Origin: Sphingomonadaceae bacterium
GTDB taxonomy: Bacteria; Pseudomonadota; Alphaproteobacteria; Sphingomonadales; Sphingomonadaceae
Reading direction: 5' to 3'
Length of the DNA: 7,865 nucleotides
Assembly: GCA_014380205.1 (NCBI GenBank)
Contig: JACMKH010000338.1
Span: forward strand, 1 to 7,865
Shown here: piece after piece, positions 1 through 7,565 of the stretch
Layout of the letters: each line of letters starts with the position of its first letter
How positions within the stretch are numbered: the stretch's first letter is position 1
Position numbers and translations under genes: made by a program
Notes under the pieces: generated by a model
The model's input: the letters and a program-made list of their open reading frames with translations, nothing else
What the model was told of the DNA's origin: nothing
Databases searched by the model: none

Positions 1-583
1 CATCGGGGAGCGCGGGCTCGTAGGTCAGCGCCGCCGCCTTGCCGCGCGCTGCCTCGGCGATCAGCGCGGCCGAGCCGGGCGAGCCGATCTCCTCGTCCGA
101 ATTGATCACCACCTCATAGCCGAGCCGCTCCGTGAGCGGCGACGCCTCGACCGCGCGCAGCGCCGCGAGCATCACCGCGATGCACCCCTTCATGTCGGCC
201 ACGCCGGGGCCGTTGAGCGTGGTGTCATCGAGCCAGGTCAGCGTCTGGAACGGGTCCGACACGCCGAATACCGTGTCCATATGGCCGGTCAGCAGCATCT
301 GGACCGGCGCCTCGGGGCGCACCTTGAGATGCAAATTCCGCCCTGTCTCGCGCGCCACGACCGCTCCATCGGACTCGACACGCTCGCCCGGAACGGGATC
401 GTGCAACTCAACGTTGCCAGGCAGCGCCGAAAAGGCGTCGGCGAGCGCGCCCGCGACTTCGGCGAGCCCCGCGAGGTTGGCCGAGCCGCTGTTGATCGCG
501 GCCCAGGCGCAGGTCTGGTCGAGCATCGGCGCGTCGGCGGCGCGTTCGAGCACCGCCGCTTCGCCGGTGGAGAGGGATGTCAT
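1..583 (-). CDS. M20 family zinc metallopeptidase/hydrolase (partial; C-terminus beyond window)
   Basis: The first 194 residues of a di-zinc hydrolase of the M20 family (carboxypeptidase G2 / ArgE / DapE type), which cleaves C-terminal amino acids or acyl groups from amide substrates in the cytoplasm. The family motifs are visible: TGHMDTV with H101, GPGVADMKG with D130, SDEEIGS with E164-E165, and YEPALPD with E189. From memory of carboxypeptidase G2 (H112, D141, E175/E176, E200), the spacings match exactly, so four of five zinc ligands and the general base are present; the last histidine lies outside the window. The frame stays open to base 1. The start is the first ATG after an in-frame TAG at 593-595; no strong Shine-Dalgarno is seen. 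It is divergent from glcB with 75 bases between them. Substrate cannot be told; glutamate carboxypeptidase-like or acetylornithine deacetylase-like are both possible. Confidence 0.9.
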   Translation of the reverse strand, partial: MTSLSTGEAAVLERAADAPMLDQTCAWAAINSGSANLAGLAEVAGALADAFSALPGNVELHDPVPGERVESDGAVVARETGRNLHLKVRPEAPVQMLLTGHMDTVFGVSDPFQTLTWLDDTTLNGPGVADMKGCIAVMLAALRAVEASPLTERLGYEVVINSDEEIGSPGSAALIAEAARGKAAALTYEPALPD

Positions 584-658
584 CGCGCGTCTCTAGCGGC
601 TCGTTCTCCCGTCCGCCACCCGCTTGCCTGGCGCGCGCGATCATGCATAGCGCGCCCC

Positions 659-2743
659 ATGAGCGAATATGTCGAGCGCGGTGCCCTCAGCGTCGCATCC
701 GTCCTGGCGGCGTTCGTCGAGGAAGAGGCGCTGCCGGGGACGGGGATCGAGGCCCACGATTTCTGGGCCGGCGCGGGCGCGATCTTCGCGCGGTTCGCGC
801 CGGAAAACCGCGCGCTGCTCGAGACGCGTGACGCCATGCAGTCGCGCATCGACGAATGGCACAAGGAGCGGCGGGGTAAGGCGATCGATCCCGCGGAATA
901 TCAGGCGTTTCTGCGCGAGATCGGCTATCTCGTGCCCGAGCCCGCGCCCTTCGCGATCGGCACGGCGAACGTCGATCCCGAGATCGCGGCGATTGCGGGG
1001 CCGCAGCTCGTCGTCCCCGCACTCAACGAACGCTTCGCGCTAAACGCCGCCAACGCGCGCTGGGGGAGCCTCTACGACGCGCTTTACGGGACCGATGCGC
1101 TTCCCGGCGAGGCCAGGCCGGGAGGCTATGACCGCGAGCGCGGCGCGCGGGTCGTCGCGGCAGCGCGGGCGTTTCTCGATGAGGCCATTCCGGGCTGGGA
1201 GGGTTTTGGAGAGGACGCGTGCGCAGAGCTGGTCGGCTATCACGGCGAGCGCGCCGATCCGAACTGTGTTCTTTTCAATCACAACGGCTTGCACATCGAG
1301 CTTGTCATCGATCGCGAGCATCCGGTGGGTCGGGATGACCCGCTCGGCATCGCCGACGTGGCGCTCGAATCGGCGCTGACCACCATCGTCGATCTCGAGG
1401 ATTCGGTGGCGGCGGTCGACGCCGACGACAAGGTGCGCGGATATCGCTGCTGGCTCGGGCTGATGCGCGGCGATCTTGAGGCCGAGTTCGAGAAGGGCGG
1501 ACAGTCGATGACGCGATCGCTCGCGCCCGACCGCGAATGGACGGCGCTCGAGGGAACCCCCTTTACCCTGCCGGGCCGCGCGCTGCTGTTCGTGCGCAAC
1601 GTCGGGCATCTGATGACCACGCCGGCGGTGCTGCTCGCCGACGGGAGCGAGGCGCCCGAGGGCATCCTCGACGCGATCGTGACGAGCCTGATCGCGCTCC
1701 ACGACATCAAGTCGCTCGGCCGCCTCGCCAACTCCCGCGCGGGCTCTATCTACATCGTCAAGCCCAAGATGCACGGGCCCGAGGAGTGCGGCTTCACCAA
1801 CCGGCTGTTCGACGCGGTCGAGGACCTGCTCGGGCTCGCGCGGCACACGATCAAGGTCGGCGTGATGGACGAGGAGCGGCGCACATCGGCCAATCTCGCC
1901 GCCTGCATCCACGCGGTCAGGGACCGCATCGCCTTCATCAACACGGGCTTTCTGGACCGCACAGGCGACGAGATCCACACCTCGATGCGGGCCGGCCCGG
2001 TGATCCGCAAGGCCGCGATCAAGGACAGCGCGTGGATCGCCGCGTACGAGAAGCGCAACGTCGCGATCGGGCTCGCCTGCGGGCTCTCGGGCAAGGCGCA
2101 GATCGGCAAGGGGATGTGGGCCGCGCCCGACCGCATGGCCGAGATGATCGCGGCCAAGATCGGCCACCCGATGGCGGGGGCGAACACCGCCTGGGTTCCG
2201 AGTCCCACCGCCGCGACGCTCCACGCGATGCACTACCACAAGGTCGACGTGTTCGCGCGTCAAAAGGAGATCGCGGCCGAGCCCACGCCGTCCCTCGACA
2301 CGCTGCTCACCATCCCGCTCGCCGACCGCGTCAACTGGCCGCCCGAGGAGATTCGCGAGGAGCTCGACAACAACGCGCAGGGCATCCTGGGCTATGTCGT
2401 TCGCTGGATCGATCAAGGCGTCGGCTGCTCGAAGGTCCCCGACATCCACGACGTCGGCCTGATGGAGGACCGCGCGACCTTGCGCATCAGCTCGCAGCAC
2501 ATGGCAAACTGGCTGCTCCATGGCGTGTGCACCCAGGAGGAGGTGGAGGAGGCGCTCGCGCGGATGGCGGCCAAGGTCGACGCGCAGAACGCGGGCGATC
2601 CGGACTATGTCGCGATGACGGGCAACCCGGATAGCCTCGCGTTCGAGGCGGCGCGCGCGCTGGTCTTCGAAGGGGTGGCGCAGCCCAACGGCTACACCGA
2701 GCCGCTGCTGCACGCGTTCCGGCGGCGGGCGAAAAGAGACTAA
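659..2743 (+). CDS. glcB: Malate synthase G
   Basis: Condenses glyoxylate with acetyl-CoA to give malate and CoA, the second step of the glyoxylate bypass and the entry point for glycolate carbon; a soluble monomeric Mg2+ enzyme. The 694-residue product carries the isoform G signatures throughout: [11 protein letters not shown] near the N-terminus, [15 protein letters not shown] (244-258), [11 protein letters not shown] around R313, [11 protein letters not shown] with E405, [17 protein letters not shown] with D433, and [13 protein letters not shown] followed by [13 protein letters not shown] with D604. By analogy with E. coli GlcB these are the glyoxylate-binding Arg, the Mg ligands Glu and Asp, and the catalytic base Asp. 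It is slightly shorter than the E. coli protein (about 723). The frame is open upstream to 281, but the ATG at 659 aligns with the family N-terminus, and a longer start would run into the divergent M20 gene. No glcDEF or regulator gene is adjacent. Shine-Dalgarno is weak. Confidence 0.96.
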   Translation: MSEYVERGALSVASVLAAFVEEEALPGTGIEAHDFWAGAGAIFARFAPENRALLETRDAMQSRIDEWHKERRGKAIDPAEYQAFLREIGYLVPEPAPFAIGTANVDPEIAAIAGPQLVVPALNERFALNAANARWGSLYDALYGTDALPGEARPGGYDRERGARVVAAARAFLDEAIPGWEGFGEDACAELVGYHGERADPNCVLFNHNGLHIELVIDREHPVGRDDPLGIADVALESALTTIVDLEDSVAAVDADDKVRGYRCWLGLMRGDLEAEFEKGGQSMTRSLAPDREWTALEGTPFTLPGRALLFVRNVGHLMTTPAVLLADGSEAPEGILDAIVTSLIALHDIKSLGRLANSRAGSIYIVKPKMHGPEECGFTNRLFDAVEDLLGLARHTIKVGVMDEERRTSANLAACIHAVRDRIAFINTGFLDRTGDEIHTSMRAGPVIRKAAIKDSAWIAAYEKRNVAIGLACGLSGKAQIGKGMWAAPDRMAEMIAAKIGHPMAGANTAWVPSPTAATLHAMHYHKVDVFARQKEIAAEPTPSLDTLLTIPLADRVNWPPEEIREELDNNAQGILGYVVRWIDQGVGCSKVPDIHDVGLMEDRATLRISSQHMANWLLHGVCTQEEVEEALARMAAKVDAQNAGDPDYVAMTGNPDSLAFEAARALVFEGVAQPNGYTEPLLHAFRRRAKRD

Positions 2744-2779
2744 TCCTAAGCGAAGTTCAGCGTTGCGCGCTTACAACGA

Positions 2780-2802
2780 GCGAATTTTTCGCAGCAAGCT
2801 GC
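2780..2802 (+). terminator. Possible glcB terminator: two adjoining small hairpins
   Basis: Thirty-six bases after the glcB stop, GCGAATTTTTCGC (2780-2792) is a perfect 5-bp inverted repeat around TTT. It is joined directly to GCAGCAAGCTGC (2791-2802), which can form another 4-5-bp stem, followed by the T-rich TAATTTCT. The stems are short and there is no true U-tract, so this is a weak candidate for ending glcB transcription before the nuclease operon. It could equally be part of that operon's promoter. Confidence 0.3.
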
Positions 2803-2829
2803 TAATTTCTGAGCGCCTCATGCAAAACT

Positions 2830-2841
2830 CAGTCATGACTG
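2830..2841. promoter_or_regulatory. Perfect 12-bp palindrome, candidate operator
   Basis: CAGTCATGACTG is a perfect palindrome lying 24 bases before the start of the PD-(D/E)XK gene and just upstream of its Shine-Dalgarno. Its length and position fit a binding site for a dimeric regulator that controls the two-gene nuclease operon. No regulator gene is visible nearby, and I could not identify a convincing -35/-10 pair to place it against. Confidence 0.35.
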
Positions 2842-2865
2842 TTTGCCGACCACAGGGGAGGGACG

Positions 2866-3831
2866 ATGACCACATTCAACAGGACGATATGCGGCTATCA
2901 CGCTGAAAACGACCGCGAGACCATAATTCGCAGAATCGAGGCTGCGGCGAAGGTCGACTGGTTCGGTCACTTGCTCGAACTTTGGCAACCGGCAGGGCAC
3001 GATAAGGGCGTCGGCACGGGTCCTACGCTCCGGCTGGCGATTCGGAACGGCTACATGAATTTCTATTCGAACGGGCAGTCAGTCGCCAAGGTCAGCTTAG
3101 GGCCTCGGTGTCGACCCCGGGCGTCGATTCATATCAAATATGTCGCGGAAGGCGCGACCGAACAGAAATACGCGACGTTGGCTCCGGACGGCCGAATGAG
3201 ATGCACCTCGGACGTGACCGTGCCGGCGCAATACAAGCCGGGTATGGTGGACGGGTGGATCGAGAAGACGGCCCGGTACGCGGGCCAGGAGAAGAAATTT
3301 GTCGAGCGAGTTGTGGCGGCCAACCCAGCTGTCGTTGACCTCGAAATGGGGTTGCCCGCTCTTTCCAAGGGCGAATCCGCGTCCCGAATGGATCTGGTGG
3401 CGCTTGAGCCCGACGGGAACAATTATCGGTTGGTCTTCTGGGAAGCCAAGCTGATGGATGATGGCCGGTTGCGAAGCAGAGCCGAGCCCGAAGTCATAAC
3501 GCAGATGCGCGATTATCAACGATGGTTCGCTAAGGACCCGCAACGGAGGGGACAGGTGCTTGAGGCCTACCGGCGTTGCTGCTTTCTGCTCAGCGAACTG
3601 GCCAAAGTCGCGGGTTCCAAGAGCGGAGACGTGGGAGGCGCGATCGAGCGGATTGCGCGAGACCCGCAGCTTCTCACTGAAGTCGATGACAAGCCACGTC
3701 TCCTGGTCTTTGATCCGGATCGCCGCAAAGCGGATTCGTGGAGCGACCATCAAAAAATCTTGAAATCTCACATGAAGATGTACGAGATCGTGCCGCCACA
3801 TGATTTCAGTCTGTCCGGCGCCGCGAATTGA
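2866..3831 (+). CDS. Putative PD-(D/E)XK-type nuclease of unknown family
   Basis: I do not recognise a named family for this 321-residue soluble protein. Its C-terminal half looks like a PD-(D/E)XK nuclease: a possible motif-I acid at E160 (VVDLEMG), then MDLVAL with D176, LVFWEAKL with E193-x-K195 on the next strand, and ITQMRDYQRW with Q213-x3-Y217, which resembles the QhxxY motif of RecB/Cas4-like nucleases. Residues about 1-130 form a separate, beta-rich looking domain (LRLAIRNGYMNFYSNGQSV) of unknown role. There is no signal peptide or membrane segment. The start is well supported by an AGGGGAGGGA Shine-Dalgarno at 2854-2863. Its stop overlaps the start of the RNase J-like gene (TTGA), so the two are probably co-translated. 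Codons are less G/C-ending than in glcB, hinting at separate origin. Nuclease activity is inferred from motifs only; DNA or RNA substrate is unknown. Confidence 0.8.
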   Translation: MTTFNRTICGYHAENDRETIIRRIEAAAKVDWFGHLLELWQPAGHDKGVGTGPTLRLAIRNGYMNFYSNGQSVAKVSLGPRCRPRASIHIKYVAEGATEQKYATLAPDGRMRCTSDVTVPAQYKPGMVDGWIEKTARYAGQEKKFVERVVAANPAVVDLEMGLPALSKGESASRMDLVALEPDGNNYRLVFWEAKLMDDGRLRSRAEPEVITQMRDYQRWFAKDPQRRGQVLEAYRRCCFLLSELAKVAGSKSGDVGGAIERIARDPQLLTEVDDKPRLLVFDPDRRKADSWSDHQKILKSHMKMYEIVPPHDFSLSGAAN

Positions 3832-5081
3832 CCCTCACCCTCACCGTCCATCGCGGCACCCAGCAGATTGGCGGGAGCTGCATCGAGATCGAGCACGAAC
3901 CGTCCGGAGAGCGGCTCATCCTCGATGCGGGGAGGCCGCTCGATGCGCCGGAAGGCGCGACCGGGCTGTTGCCCGAGACGCTCGATCGCGAGCGGCCCGC
4001 GACGGTGCTCATTAGCCATCCGCATCAGGATCATTGGGGGTTGATCAACGAACTGCCGCCGGGCTGGCCGGTCCGGACGGGCGCGAAATCGGCCGCGCTT
4101 ATCGAAATCACCGGTGACTACACGCGGCAAAAGTACGGCGGCACGCTCAAAACATGGGACAGCCGATCCGGCCCGATTGCGCTCGGCGCCTTCACCGTGA
4201 CGCCATATCTCACCGACCATTCCGCCCTCGACGCCTATATGCTGCTGATCGAGGGCGGCGCCGGCGAGGCCTCACGCCGTGTTCTCTACACGGGGGATTT
4301 TCGCCGCCATGGCCGCAAGTCGGCGCTGGTGGACAGCATGATGGCGAACCCGCCCGCGAACGTCCACGCGCTGCTGATGGAAGGCACAAATCTGCGCTCG
4401 GACAAGCCGGTCATCAGCGAGACGGAACTTGAGCGCGAATTCGTCGATCTGTTCCGACGCACCGGGGGACGCGTCTTCCTTTCGTGGTCCGGCCAGAACA
4501 TCGACCGGACGGTCACCATCTATCGCGCCGCCAGGCTGACGGGGCGCACGCTGGCCATCGATCTCTACGTGGCGGATGTCCTCGAAAGAATCGCGGAAGG
4601 CACGGGTCTCCCGCGCCCAGGCTTCCCCAATCTCAAGGTCGTGATCACCTCGCGCCTGGCCAGCTGGCTTCGCAAGCGGGGGAGAGGCGATTTCGTGTCG
4701 GAGATGGCGCCGCACGGTGTCTCGGCGGACAAGCTCGCGAGCGGAAACTGGGTGGTGATGCTGCGCCGAAGCCTGATCGGCGATTTCACGCGCAGGGGCG
4801 TGACGCCCAGGCCCGAAGACGCCTTCGTCTTCTCAATGTGGCGGGGCAATCTCGATGAACCCTATCACGCCGAAGCGCGTGACTGGTGCGCCAACGCCGG
4901 AGCCGAGATCGTGCAGATCCACACCAGCGGCCACGCCGCGCCCGCCGATCTCGCGGCCTTCGCCACGGCGATCGATCCGCGCTGGCTGGTGCCGGTGCAT
5001 GGCGTGAAATGGGACGACCCGGGGCTCGACTTGCCGCCGGTCAAGCGGCTCGGAGACGGCGAGCGCTGGACGGTTCCCTGA
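3828..5081 (+). CDS. RNase J-like MBL/beta-CASP metallo-hydrolase
   Basis: A 417-residue metallo-beta-lactamase-fold protein with the features of beta-CASP nucleases, probably cleaving RNA or DNA in the cytoplasm with two zinc ions. Visible metal ligands are H64-x-H66-x-D68-H69 (SHPHQDH), H131 (TDHSALDAY), D157 (YTGDFRRHG) and H391 (VPVHG). The beta-CASP insert is marked by VFLSWSGQNIDRTVTIYRAA (216-235, like the ATFASN-type strand of RNase J) and IHTSGHA (364-370, like HVSGHA of RNase J). It ends soon after the VPVHG motif, so the C-terminal domain of full RNase J (about 550 residues) is missing. The start is TTG at 3828, overlapping the upstream stop as TTGA; no Shine-Dalgarno is evident, so translation likely depends on the preceding gene. 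No in-frame ATG occurs before residue 138, which supports the TTG. A housekeeping RNase J role is less likely given the truncation and the nuclease partner. Confidence 0.85.
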   Translation: MTLTLTVHRGTQQIGGSCIEIEHEPSGERLILDAGRPLDAPEGATGLLPETLDRERPATVLISHPHQDHWGLINELPPGWPVRTGAKSAALIEITGDYTRQKYGGTLKTWDSRSGPIALGAFTVTPYLTDHSALDAYMLLIEGGAGEASRRVLYTGDFRRHGRKSALVDSMMANPPANVHALLMEGTNLRSDKPVISETELEREFVDLFRRTGGRVFLSWSGQNIDRTVTIYRAARLTGRTLAIDLYVADVLERIAEGTGLPRPGFPNLKVVITSRLASWLRKRGRGDFVSEMAPHGVSADKLASGNWVVMLRRSLIGDFTRRGVTPRPEDAFVFSMWRGNLDEPYHAEARDWCANAGAEIVQIHTSGHAAPADLAAFATAIDPRWLVPVHGVKWDDPGLDLPPVKRLGDGERWTVP

Positions 5082-5150
5082 GCGGCGCGCCAGCGTTCGA
5101 ACGGGACGGCGCCCCAATGGCAACCCGGAGGCGCCAGGAGTAAATGCCCG

Positions 5151-5444
5151 TCAGGTCACCACGAAATCGGCGGCGCTCAAGGCCGGAGCGCCGCTCAGCG
5201 TCGCGATCAGCACTTGCGCCTGCGCGCCGTCGCCGTCGGGATCGAAATAGAGCTTGCCCTGGCCCGCCTTGTAGATGAGCCGGTCGTTGGCGTCCTGCGC
5301 CTGCCCGCCGACGACGAAGCGCGTCGGATCGAGCGCGCCTAAAGGCAGGCCGTAGACGGCGCCGACGAGCGCGATCCGGTCCGCGCCGGACGCGAAGTCG
5401 AGGATCGTGTCGGCGTCGGCCGCGGCGATGCTGGCGAGCTCGAA
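5151..5444 (-). other. C-terminal type I secretion region of the RTX protein
   Basis: This part encodes the final 97 residues after the last calcium repeat. It follows the common layout of RTX C-termini: an acid-hydrophobic strand (DTILDFASGADRI), a LxxxRF-type stretch with FVVGGQAQDANDRLIYKAG, a LYFDPDGDG turn, and a terminal LSAADFVVT. In the family such ends direct the unfolded protein to the ABC exporter; here the role is assigned by resemblance. Confidence 0.7.
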
Positions 5445-7523
5445 ATCGTCGGCCTCCTCACCCCCCCGGAGCTTGTCCTTGCCCACGCCGCCGGCCAGTG
5501 TGTCGTCGCCGCTGCGGCCGGCGATGCTGTCATTGCCCCCTATCCCTTCGATGCGGTTGGACTGGAGATCGCCGCTGAGCGTGTCGCCCTGAGCGGTGCC
5601 GCGCAGATTTTCGATCAGCGTGTAGCTGTCGCCTGCGGCGTCGTTGGTATTCGCCCCCGGCGTACGCAGATCGGCCACGACCTTCCCCCCCGAGCCGCTG
5701 TAATCGGCCCAATCGATCTCGTTGCCGCCGTTGAGCACATCGCCGTCGCCGCCGCCGATCAGCGTGTCGTTCGCATCGCCGCCGAACAGCACGTCGACGC
5801 CGTTGCCGCCGAGCATCGAATCCTTGCCGATGCCCCCGTCGAGCGAATCGTTTCCGCCGCCGCCGGTCAGCGTATCCGCGCCGTCCTCGCCCGCCAGCAG
5901 ATCGTCGCCGGCGTCGCCGAACAGCGCATCGAAATCGAGGCCGCCGCGGATGGTGTCGCCGTCGTCCCCGCCGAGCAACGAATCCTCGCCGGCGTCGCCG
6001 AGCAGCGAATCGGCGCCGAGCCCGCCATTGGCGAGGTCGACGCCATCGCCCCCGAGGAGCGTATCGGCGCCATCCCCGCCCTCGAGCGAGTCGAGGCCGT
6101 CGCCTCCGTTGATGCTGTCGTCGCCGCCAATCCCGGCAAGAGAATCATCGTGTTGATCACCGTCGATAATGTCACGGCCATTGGAACCGACGATCAGATC
6201 ATCGCCGGCGCCACCCTCAAGACTGTCCCCGTCAGGAAACATCGATGCTGACGCGTTGCCGACAATAGTGTCATCACCCTGGCCTCCGAACAGAGCCTGA
6301 TAGTCGTCACCGCCATCGAGCCTATCGTCGCCCAAGCCCCCGTCGAGTGTCACATCTTCGACATCGCCCGAGACAAGAGTATCGTTGAGCTGGGTGCCAA
6401 AGACCCGTTCGATGTTCGCGATCGTGGTGGGGCCGCCGAGACCGGAGAACACGCCCGTGCCGAGATCGATCGACACGGCCTGACCCGCGCCGCTGATCGC
6501 GCTGAGATTGAGTTTGTCGAGATCGGCGCCGCCGTCCACGAAGTCTATGAACTCGCCGTTCGAAATTCGAATTTCGTCGTTGGCGGAGCCGCCATTCACC
6601 GTATCCACGCCATCCCCGCCAAACAGCGTGTCCTGTTCGGGTCCGCCATTGAGCAGATCGGCGCCGCTGCCGCCATGGAGCAAGTCGCCAGTGTTGCCGG
6701 ATGCGTTGAAGAAGCTGCTGGCGCTGATCGTGTCGTCGCCGCCGCCGCCGAACAATTCATCCGAGCTGCTTCCGCCGTCGATGACATCATCGCCTTGCGG
6801 GGTGGGCGAGGTCACCGCATGGCCGGTGACGGACACGTTGAGCAGGAAATCCTCGTCCCCCTCAAAGGTCGAACTGGAATCCGTTTCGCGGACTCGGATA
6901 AAATAGCTGCCGGTCGCCCCCACCGTGAAATTCAAAAATGGATCCGATGTGTATTGGGAACCAAAACCGCCGTCCGATGCCGACGCACTGGCGTTGCTGG
7001 CGAGCACGTTGCCGCCTGCATCGAGCAACTCGATAGCGGTGTCGACGAAGGTGCCGATATTCGAAGAGCCGTAGTCGATATCGATCGTGATCGTTTCCCC
7101 CGCTCCGATGGTGAGCGAATAAAATTCTTCCTGCCCCGCCGTGGCCAGGACAAAGGCGGTTGCGTGCGGGATCGAGAAATCGCCGAACAGCGGGTTCTCG
7201 TCGGTCGTCCAAATCTGAGGGGTCTCGAGGCTGAGCGCAGAGATCAGCGCATTGTTGTTCATGGTCCGGCTGGCTGTGTCGAGCGCGCTCATATCGCCCA
7301 GCACCAGGTCGTTGCTCGAATTGCCGTTGATCGTATGATCGGGTCCGTCGAGGACGCCGAACATGAAATCGTCCGACGATGTGCCGTTCATTGGGTTGCC
7401 CGAGACGATCAGCGCCTCAATCCCGGGCGGGCCATCGGCCGGCCAGCGGCCGCGCGCCCGCGCGGGACGAGCGAAATCGGAAGCGAGGCCGATCGAGGTG
7501 TCCGCAGCCATGCGCGCGGTCAT
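5151..7523 (-). CDS. Calcium-binding RTX repeat protein, probable type I secretion substrate
   Basis: A 790-residue acidic, glycine/aspartate-rich protein predicted to be exported by a type I (ABC) secretion system and to fold on binding Ca2+ outside the cell. Residues about 40-80 hold degenerate NGTSSDD-like units. Residues about 120-233 form a PPC-like beta-sandwich (FYSLTIGAGETITIDIDYG ... TGSYFIRVRE). Nonapeptide GGxGxDxLx repeats occupy about 245-333, 394-601 and 643-693, broken by two modules of the type AVSIDLGTG...IERVFGTQLNDTL and VVADLRTPG...IENLRGTAQGDTL. The last ~97 residues (DADTILDFASGADRI ... LSAADFVVT) match C-terminal secretion regions of RTX proteins. There is no N-terminal signal peptide, as expected for this route, and no protease, lipase or other catalytic motif. 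The frame is open up to 7709, but the ATG at 7523 has GGAGGA six bases upstream and the earlier ATGs do not. No ABC transporter, membrane-fusion or TolC gene is in view. It is convergent with the nuclease operon. Confidence 0.9.
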   Translation of the reverse strand: MTARMAADTSIGLASDFARPARARGRWPADGPPGIEALIVSGNPMNGTSSDDFMFGVLDGPDHTINGNSSNDLVLGDMSALDTASRTMNNNALISALSLETPQIWTTDENPLFGDFSIPHATAFVLATAGQEEFYSLTIGAGETITIDIDYGSSNIGTFVDTAIELLDAGGNVLASNASASASDGGFGSQYTSDPFLNFTVGATGSYFIRVRETDSSSTFEGDEDFLLNVSVTGHAVTSPTPQGDDVIDGGSSSDELFGGGGDDTISASSFFNASGNTGDLLHGGSGADLLNGGPEQDTLFGGDGVDTVNGGSANDEIRISNGEFIDFVDGGADLDKLNLSAISGAGQAVSIDLGTGVFSGLGGPTTIANIERVFGTQLNDTLVSGDVEDVTLDGGLGDDRLDGGDDYQALFGGQGDDTIVGNASASMFPDGDSLEGGAGDDLIVGSNGRDIIDGDQHDDSLAGIGGDDSINGGDGLDSLEGGDGADTLLGGDGVDLANGGLGADSLLGDAGEDSLLGGDDGDTIRGGLDFDALFGDAGDDLLAGEDGADTLTGGGGNDSLDGGIGKDSMLGGNGVDVLFGGDANDTLIGGGDGDVLNGGNEIDWADYSGSGGKVVADLRTPGANTNDAAGDSYTLIENLRGTAQGDTLSGDLQSNRIEGIGGNDSIAGRSGDDTLAGGVGKDKLRGGEEADDFELASIAAADADTILDFASGADRIALVGAVYGLPLGALDPTRFVVGGQAQDANDRLIYKAGQGKLYFDPDGDGAQAQVLIATLSGAPALSAADFVVT
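5721..6344 (-). repeat. Main RTX nonapeptide repeat array (27-base period, in-frame)
   Basis: About 208 codons made almost wholly of 9-residue units of the form GGxGxDxLx, seen on the plus strand as recurring GCCGCCGAGCAGC- and GTCGCCGCCG-like words every 27 bases. Each pair of units should build one turn of a parallel beta-roll with Ca2+ held by the GGxGxD loops. Smaller blocks of the same kind lie at 6525-6791 and 5445-5597. Units are diverged at the DNA level, less so toward 5721-6140. Confidence 0.88.
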
Positions 7524-7529
7524 GATGGG

Positions 7530-7535
7530 TCCTCC
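7530..7535 (-). promoter_or_regulatory. Ribosome binding site that sets the RTX gene start
   Basis: On the minus strand this reads GGAGGA, separated by CCCATC (six bases) from the ATG at 7523. The in-frame ATGs at 7709, 7676 and 7619 lack such a site, so it decides for the shorter 790-residue product. Confidence 0.65.
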
Positions 7536-7565
7536 GCCGCTCCGGCCGTACGCGCCGGCAGTCGA

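Noticed and set aside
281..658. Longer malate synthase with a 126-residue N-terminal extension
   Set aside because: The extension overlaps the M20 gene on the other strand, whose motifs are unmistakable; the family N-terminus begins at the ATG at 659.
1537..2634. 365-codon plus-strand open frame overlapping glcB in another frame
   Set aside because: The product is Arg/Gly/His-rich out-of-frame translation, typical of high-GC shadows, with no motif.
1040..2713. 557-codon open frame on the minus strand inside glcB
   Set aside because: It is the antisense shadow of a GC-rich gene, arginine-rich and without domain motifs, while the plus strand encodes clear malate synthase G.
5108..5135. GGCGCC inverted pair between the convergent MBL and RTX genes as a terminator
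   Set aside because: The stem is only 6 bp with a 16-base loop and no T-run on either side; each GGCGCC is also a palindrome alone, common in GC-rich DNA.
2744..5150. Nuclease operon as a mobile element with its own ends
   Set aside because: I found no transposase or integrase, no tRNA, and no matching direct or inverted repeats at the borders; only composition and context hint at transfer.
5722..6156. Plus-strand open frame with a Pro/Ser-rich repetitive product
   Set aside because: It is the antisense reading of the RTX nonapeptide array; its periodicity comes from the GGxGxD codons on the minus strand.
5721..6344. CRISPR-like periodic repeats
   Set aside because: The period is 27 bases with no spacers, units are diverged, and the whole array is one open frame of RTX repeats.
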